Shown: one piece after another, positions 25,083 to 28,297 of the stretch
Layout: the number at the start of each line of letters is the position of its first letter
Position numbering within the stretch: position 1 is the stretch's first letter
Source: G963674685 sp964591275
Lineage (GTDB): Bacteria; Lernaellota; Lernaellaia; JACKCT01
Direction: 5' to 3'
Assembly (NCBI GenBank): GCA_964591275.1
Contig: CAZQAE010000065.1
Span: forward strand, 1-28,297
Length of the DNA: 28,297 bases
Made by a program: the position numbers and the translations under genes
Notes under the pieces: model-generated
What the model saw: only the letters and a program-made list of their open reading frames with translations
Database searches by the model: none
What the model was told of the DNA's origin: nothing

Positions 25083-25193
25083 GCTGATCGATCAGCATTT
25101 CACCTGAGACTCATATGCTATTGCGGAGTCACGTCAGGGCGCTGCTGAAAATTCAACGACTTGTGCAAATGAATGTAATTCTGAAAGGTCGAT

Positions 25194-25670
25194 TTACTGG
25201 CGCTCTTTGTGACAACCCATGCATTCGACGGGGGCGGTCGATTCCCCGTCTTTCTTTTTAGCCGCCATGTGACAGCCCCTGCAGCTTTTGTGCATGGCGT
25301 CGGCCAGATTGACGGATGCCTTGGCTGCGTTGTGACAACTTGAACAGGCCGCCGGGGTGGTTTCCCCTGTCTCGTCAAAATCATGATGGCAGGTCTTACA
25401 ATGGCCTTTGAGCCTCTGCGCGTGCAGGTCGTGCGTGGCGAAGACAACGGGAACGTAGCGCGTGGTGGGAGAAGTCGTCGCATCGAGAACGGGGCCTGCT
25501 TCATGTGCAATAGTTTTTTCTGAGTCGCTTTCCGAAGTGGCCGAAGCTCCTCTGGCGTCGCCGGTTGCATCGACGCTCATCACGGCCCACACAGCGACCA
25601 GAAAAATCGCGCATAGGAAAAAGATCGTTTGATGATCAAGGCAGTTGTTTTTGCCTTTACAATTTTTCAT
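25194..25670 (-). CDS. Tetrahaem cytochrome c3-like protein
   Basis: Protein of 158 aa with an N-terminal signal or anchor helix (TIFFLCAIFLVAVWAVMS). Four haem-binding CxxCH motifs are visible: CKTCH (91-95), CSSCH (109-113), CRGCH (130-134) and CMGCH (150-154). His80, His83, His96 and His127 are candidate distal ligands, as in class III cytochromes (FATHDLHAQRLKGHCKTCHH). It should be a periplasmic low-potential electron carrier. It starts inside the ATGA overlap with the flavoprotein gene, with a strong GGGAGGGG ribosome site, so the two are almost certainly made together and probably exchange electrons. Confidence 0.9.
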   Translation of the reverse strand: MKNCKGKNNCLDHQTIFFLCAIFLVAVWAVMSVDATGDARGASATSESDSEKTIAHEAGPVLDATTSPTTRYVPVVFATHDLHAQRLKGHCKTCHHDFDETGETTPAACSSCHNAAKASVNLADAMHKSCRGCHMAAKKKDGESTAPVECMGCHKERQ

Positions 25671-27313
25671 TCAATCCCCTCCCGGTCCAGGATCAGGCAA
25701 GCCGCCTGCCAGCCGGAAATCTGCGCCGTGCTGACGCCGTGCCCCGGCGAAGCCCAGGATCCCGCCAGGTAAAGCCCCTCAATAGGCGTATCGTTCATCA
25801 GGCGCTTTTCCACATTCTGCTCAGGAATGAAATCCCAACCGTATGGGATGCCGTCTTTGCTCATCGTGAACTCTTCCAGGGTCAGCGGCGTGATAATCTC
25901 TTTGACTTCAATATGGTTGCGAAGTCCGGGCAGAAAGTTTTCAGTTAGAGCGATGAGCTTGTCGGCGGCCTCTTCCTTCATTTTCAAATAGGCTTTGCGC
26001 TCCTTCGGCCACAGATCGGCCTTAGAAAACGCGTGCAGAACCAAAACCGATTTGCCCTCCGGAGAGTAAAAAGGATCGCCGAGATTCGTGTAGAATGTGA
26101 TGGAAGCCGCGCCTTTGTCGAACTCGCCATCCATCATTCTTTGAAAGTTCACGTCGGGATCAAGGCTGCCGTTATAAAAGATTTCATGATCCTTCACACC
26201 CCAGTGCGAGGGCGGCACATCCAAACCCAAATACACGCCGAACAGGGAATTGCTCGGTTTCATCGAACGGATTTTCTTGTTCCAGGACTTGGGAAATTTT
26301 TCCTCGCCGACAAGTTTAAAGGATGTCTGAAATGGATCGGCGTTGGAAACTACGTAGCGCGCCTTGTAGGTTTCACCGTCCTGCGTCTCGACGCCGCGCG
26401 CTTTCCCGTCTGCGACAAGAATCTTCGTGACCAGCGCGCCGGTTTTCACCGTGCCGCCCAACTCCCGAATCCGCTCGGCGTAGGCGTTGGACAGAGCCTG
26501 GGACGATCCTTTGATATGCCAGGCGCCTTCTCGAAGATATGTGATGTTGGCAAGCATAAAAATGGGCGCCCACAGCTTGGAGGGCGGCGGTCCGTAGTAA
26601 ACCCAATATTGGGAAATAACGGTCTTTAGCGCTTCGTCCTGGAAATAATTATCGAGAACATCATCTAAAATGGCATTTCGATATCGGATATATTTCGGCT
26701 GCCGAAAAGGCGCCATCATCAACAGGCCAATTTTTTTGAAGGCCCCGGCCCTGAAGAATGTTTGCAAGCCGCGCATCTGCGTGTGCAGTTTGTCCATCTC
26801 CTTGTGGAATGCGACGATGCCTTCTTTCTCCGCGGGCCATTTTTCCGACAAATCCTTAACCGCTGTGTCGTAGTCGGCGGAATAGGTAAAATCCACGCCG
26901 GGCGCTATTGTGCGATACAATTCGGGAATCCGAATCAGTTCGATTTTCTTGTCCACGCCGACCGCTTCGAGGAGTTTGCCCAAAGAGGTCCCTGGCCCTC
27001 CGGCGGCCATCTCGTGCAAAGCCGCGTCGAAGTTAAATTCGCCACGAGAAAAAGAGGTCGTGCAACCGCCCACCTTGTGGTTCTGCTCTAAAACCAAAAC
27101 CTTCATTCCCTTGACGGCCAGGTGCGCCCCGGCGGAAAGCCCGCCCATGCCAGCGCCGACGACAACCACGTCATATTCCATCGCCGCGCCGCTATTGGTC
27201 ATCGCGTCGCTCTGCGCCTCGGTCTGCGCTCCGGCGTTGCTTTGATAAAAACATATTGCGCCGGTTATCGCTGCAACAAGCAACAATGCCAGCGGCTTAA
27301 ATCTGGTATTCAA
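25667..27313 (-). CDS. Exported FAD oxidoreductase, phytoene desaturase/CrtISO-like
   Basis: Protein of 548 aa with a TTG start, supported by GGGAG six bases upstream. The N-terminus KPLALLLVAAITGAICFYQS is a Sec-type signal or membrane anchor; no twin-arginine motif is seen, which is unusual for a flavoprotein. The FAD dinucleotide-binding motif is VVGAGMGGLSAGAHLAVKGM with Glu76 at the strand end, followed by NHKVGGCTTSF. The C-terminal GLYLAGSWASPGHGVSTAQI, SGWQAA is the family's second FAD motif. This superfamily includes phytoene desaturases, carotenoid isomerases and retinol saturases, which oxidise, reduce or isomerise polyene lipids. No carotenoid gene lies nearby. Coupling to a tetrahaem cytochrome suggests that electrons pass to or from the periplasmic chain, so it may act on a membrane lipid or quinone-like substrate. 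The substrate is unknown. Confidence 0.85.
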   Translation of the reverse strand: MNTRFKPLALLLVAAITGAICFYQSNAGAQTEAQSDAMTNSGAAMEYDVVVVGAGMGGLSAGAHLAVKGMKVLVLEQNHKVGGCTTSFSRGEFNFDAALHEMAAGGPGTSLGKLLEAVGVDKKIELIRIPELYRTIAPGVDFTYSADYDTAVKDLSEKWPAEKEGIVAFHKEMDKLHTQMRGLQTFFRAGAFKKIGLLMMAPFRQPKYIRYRNAILDDVLDNYFQDEALKTVISQYWVYYGPPPSKLWAPIFMLANITYLREGAWHIKGSSQALSNAYAERIRELGGTVKTGALVTKILVADGKARGVETQDGETYKARYVVSNADPFQTSFKLVGEEKFPKSWNKKIRSMKPSNSLFGVYLGLDVPPSHWGVKDHEIFYNGSLDPDVNFQRMMDGEFDKGAASITFYTNLGDPFYSPEGKSVLVLHAFSKADLWPKERKAYLKMKEEAADKLIALTENFLPGLRNHIEVKEIITPLTLEEFTMSKDGIPYGWDFIPEQNVEKRLMNDTPIEGLYLAGSWASPGHGVSTAQISGWQAACLILDREGIE

Positions 27314-27462
27314 TTAATTCTCCCATACTAAAACGCGTGCCAAACTCGATAGCAAAATATTGTCTGGCGCTTGTGATGTCAATAAACGAGATGGCGTACG
27401 CGAACTATTCACGCCGCCATCTGAAATTGCCGCATTTATTATTTCATGAATTGAATGAAACG

Positions 27463-28290
27463 CTACGGGAGATATTCATCCATTCCGATGTCCCAACCGA
27501 CACCCTAGGGCCTGTGCTCAAAATCCAGATCCCAATCAGCGAATACGCCCTCAAGCCAAGCCGCGGGGTCGATTCCGACATCTATACACGGGCTGCCCGG
27601 CATCAGGTGATAATCGCCCTGACCATAAAAAGCGGCGCCTGATCCAAATCACCCCCCGATTGCCGGCAGCCGTTTCACAGGCAGTCGTTCATAGTAGCCG
27701 TATCTCTGATGATGTTTAGCCGAATCCGGGCCAGTTCCCGGCCAGGATTGAGTATTCCGGTGAAATCGTTATTCATCAAGATCACCCTTCCCAAACCGGA
27801 AAAGCGAAGACCGATCATCTACTCGGCCCCATCCACATGAAGGATATTATTAATCAGCGCCAGAGAGATAGCCACCGTAAACGCTAGCGCGGGTGTCGAA
27901 AATTTCAACATATTGACCGCCGGCGACAAAAACGATCTTGCCTTCGCTCTCGGCCTTTGCCACTCCCGCTCTGATCGTACGCATCGGCTCGGCCATCGTG
28001 CCGGTATCCAGGTCGTCGCCGCTTGTCGAAACGAAGATGCCGATGGCGTCAGTCGGCGTCGGCGTACTATCGATCCATACATCATCATCGTCCGCGTCGT
28101 CATTCAGATCATCATCGACGTCGTCGTCGCTTGTATCGTCGTTCGTTGACTCCAGGACATTCGCGTCAATATCCGTATCATCATTCGCGTCAACATCCGC
28201 GGCCTCAGAAGCGCAAGAGATGCAAAAGCTAAGCAACAGGGCAATGGTGATTAAAGATAACAGGGCCTGCAAAAAATTAAAAAAACGCAT
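27463..28290 (-). pseudogene. Decayed lipoprotein of the beta-helix / choice-of-anchor-Q type
   Basis: The N-terminal part (28290-27850) is an open frame of 146 codons: signal peptide, Cys26 as probable lipid site (the preceding CIS is an atypical lipobox), an acidic Asp/Asn linker (about 33-70), then IGIFVSTSGDD, PMRTIRAGVAKAESEGKIVF and ASVYGGYLSGAD, the start of a right-handed beta-helix. It stops there. In another frame, 27818 to about 27627 reads GLGRVILMNNDFTGILNPG ... NDCL-stop-NGCRQSGGDLDQ, APLF. The TGA at 27675-27677 sits where Trp would fit. At the T5 run (27627-27631) the frame must slip by one base to continue YGQGDYHLMPGSPCIDVG, DWDLDFEHRP-stop-GVGWDIG, MDEYLP. The TAG at 27505-27507 sits where Gln would fit; the natural stop is at 27463-27465. 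Most of the beta-helix is missing between the parts, so an internal deletion is likely. Confidence 0.8.
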
Positions 28291-28297
28291 TCTGATC

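Noticed and set aside
25083..25096. Perfect palindrome GCTGATCGATCAGC right after a stop codon
   Set aside because: It has no loop and no T-run, so it is a poor RNA hairpin, and nothing else marks it as an operator.
27337..27642. Plus-strand open frame of 101 codons
   Set aside because: It lies antisense to the C-terminal remnant of the decayed lipoprotein (PGSPCIDVG ... MDEYLP), which explains the coding-like sequence. No ribosome site is present.
1..28297. tRNA, rRNA, insertion sequences, integrases or phage genes
   Set aside because: None was recognised on either strand; no transposase motif or attachment-site pair was seen.

Overview
The window comes from the chromosome of an uncultivated Gram-negative bacterium, probably a scaffold from an environmental assembly, since two runs of exactly 100 N sit inside tandem repeats. 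Outer-membrane biology is explicit: an OmpA-type barrel protein, an Mla/MCE lipid transporter, lipoproteins and a multihaem c-type cytochrome. Long Asp/Asn linkers, FG-GAP and Cys-rich repeat proteins, and tetrahaem cytochromes recall deltaproteobacterial-grade lineages (Myxococcota, Desulfobacterota, Lernaellota-like). That placement is an inference from style. There is no rRNA or marker gene to prove it.

Layout. Bases 1-4336: a two-gene translesion-synthesis cassette, imuB-dnaE2 (22-nt overlap), behind a good sigma70-type promoter whose spacer contains GTTC-N7-GTTC, the direct-repeat LexA operator known from Alphaproteobacteria. Bases 4337-4721: a 21-nt tandem repeat interrupted by an assembly gap. 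Bases 4722-8179: a tight four-gene operon of membrane proteins led by a DUF6754 protein with an Fn3-like ectodomain, a plausible undescribed envelope complex. Then come a GT-C type membrane glycosyltransferase (8343-9890), an OmpA-family barrel protein with two Ig-like inserts (10191-12041), peptidase T (12303-13565) and, convergent with it across a shared terminator, a lipoprotein with an Asp-rich tether (13640-15229, minus).

Bases 15481-18756: an Mla/MCE lipid-transport operon with two different MlaE permeases, an MlaF ATPase and an MCE-domain protein, joined by 2-nt spacing and ATGA overlaps. Bases 19028-25082: three secreted proteins in a row, namely a giant FG-GAP/VCBS propeller protein, an Ig-like/YfaP-like protein and a jelly-roll-like Cys-rich protein. 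The first and third share a C-terminal cassette of Cys-rich repeats, an acidic linker and a terminal Cys-Cys-Gly tail, which looks like a surface-anchoring module. Bases 25194-27313 (minus): an exported phytoene-desaturase-like flavoprotein coupled by ATGA overlap to a tetrahaem cytochrome c, apparently a periplasmic redox pair. Bases 27463-28290 (minus): a decayed lipoprotein of the beta-helix / choice-of-anchor-Q type with a deletion, a frameshift and two nonsense changes.

The most novel candidates are the shared C-terminal Cys-rich/Asp-rich/CCG module, whose acidic linker mirrors the one that follows the N-terminal lipobox Cys in lipoproteins of the same window, the DUF6754 operon, and the flavoprotein-cytochrome pair.
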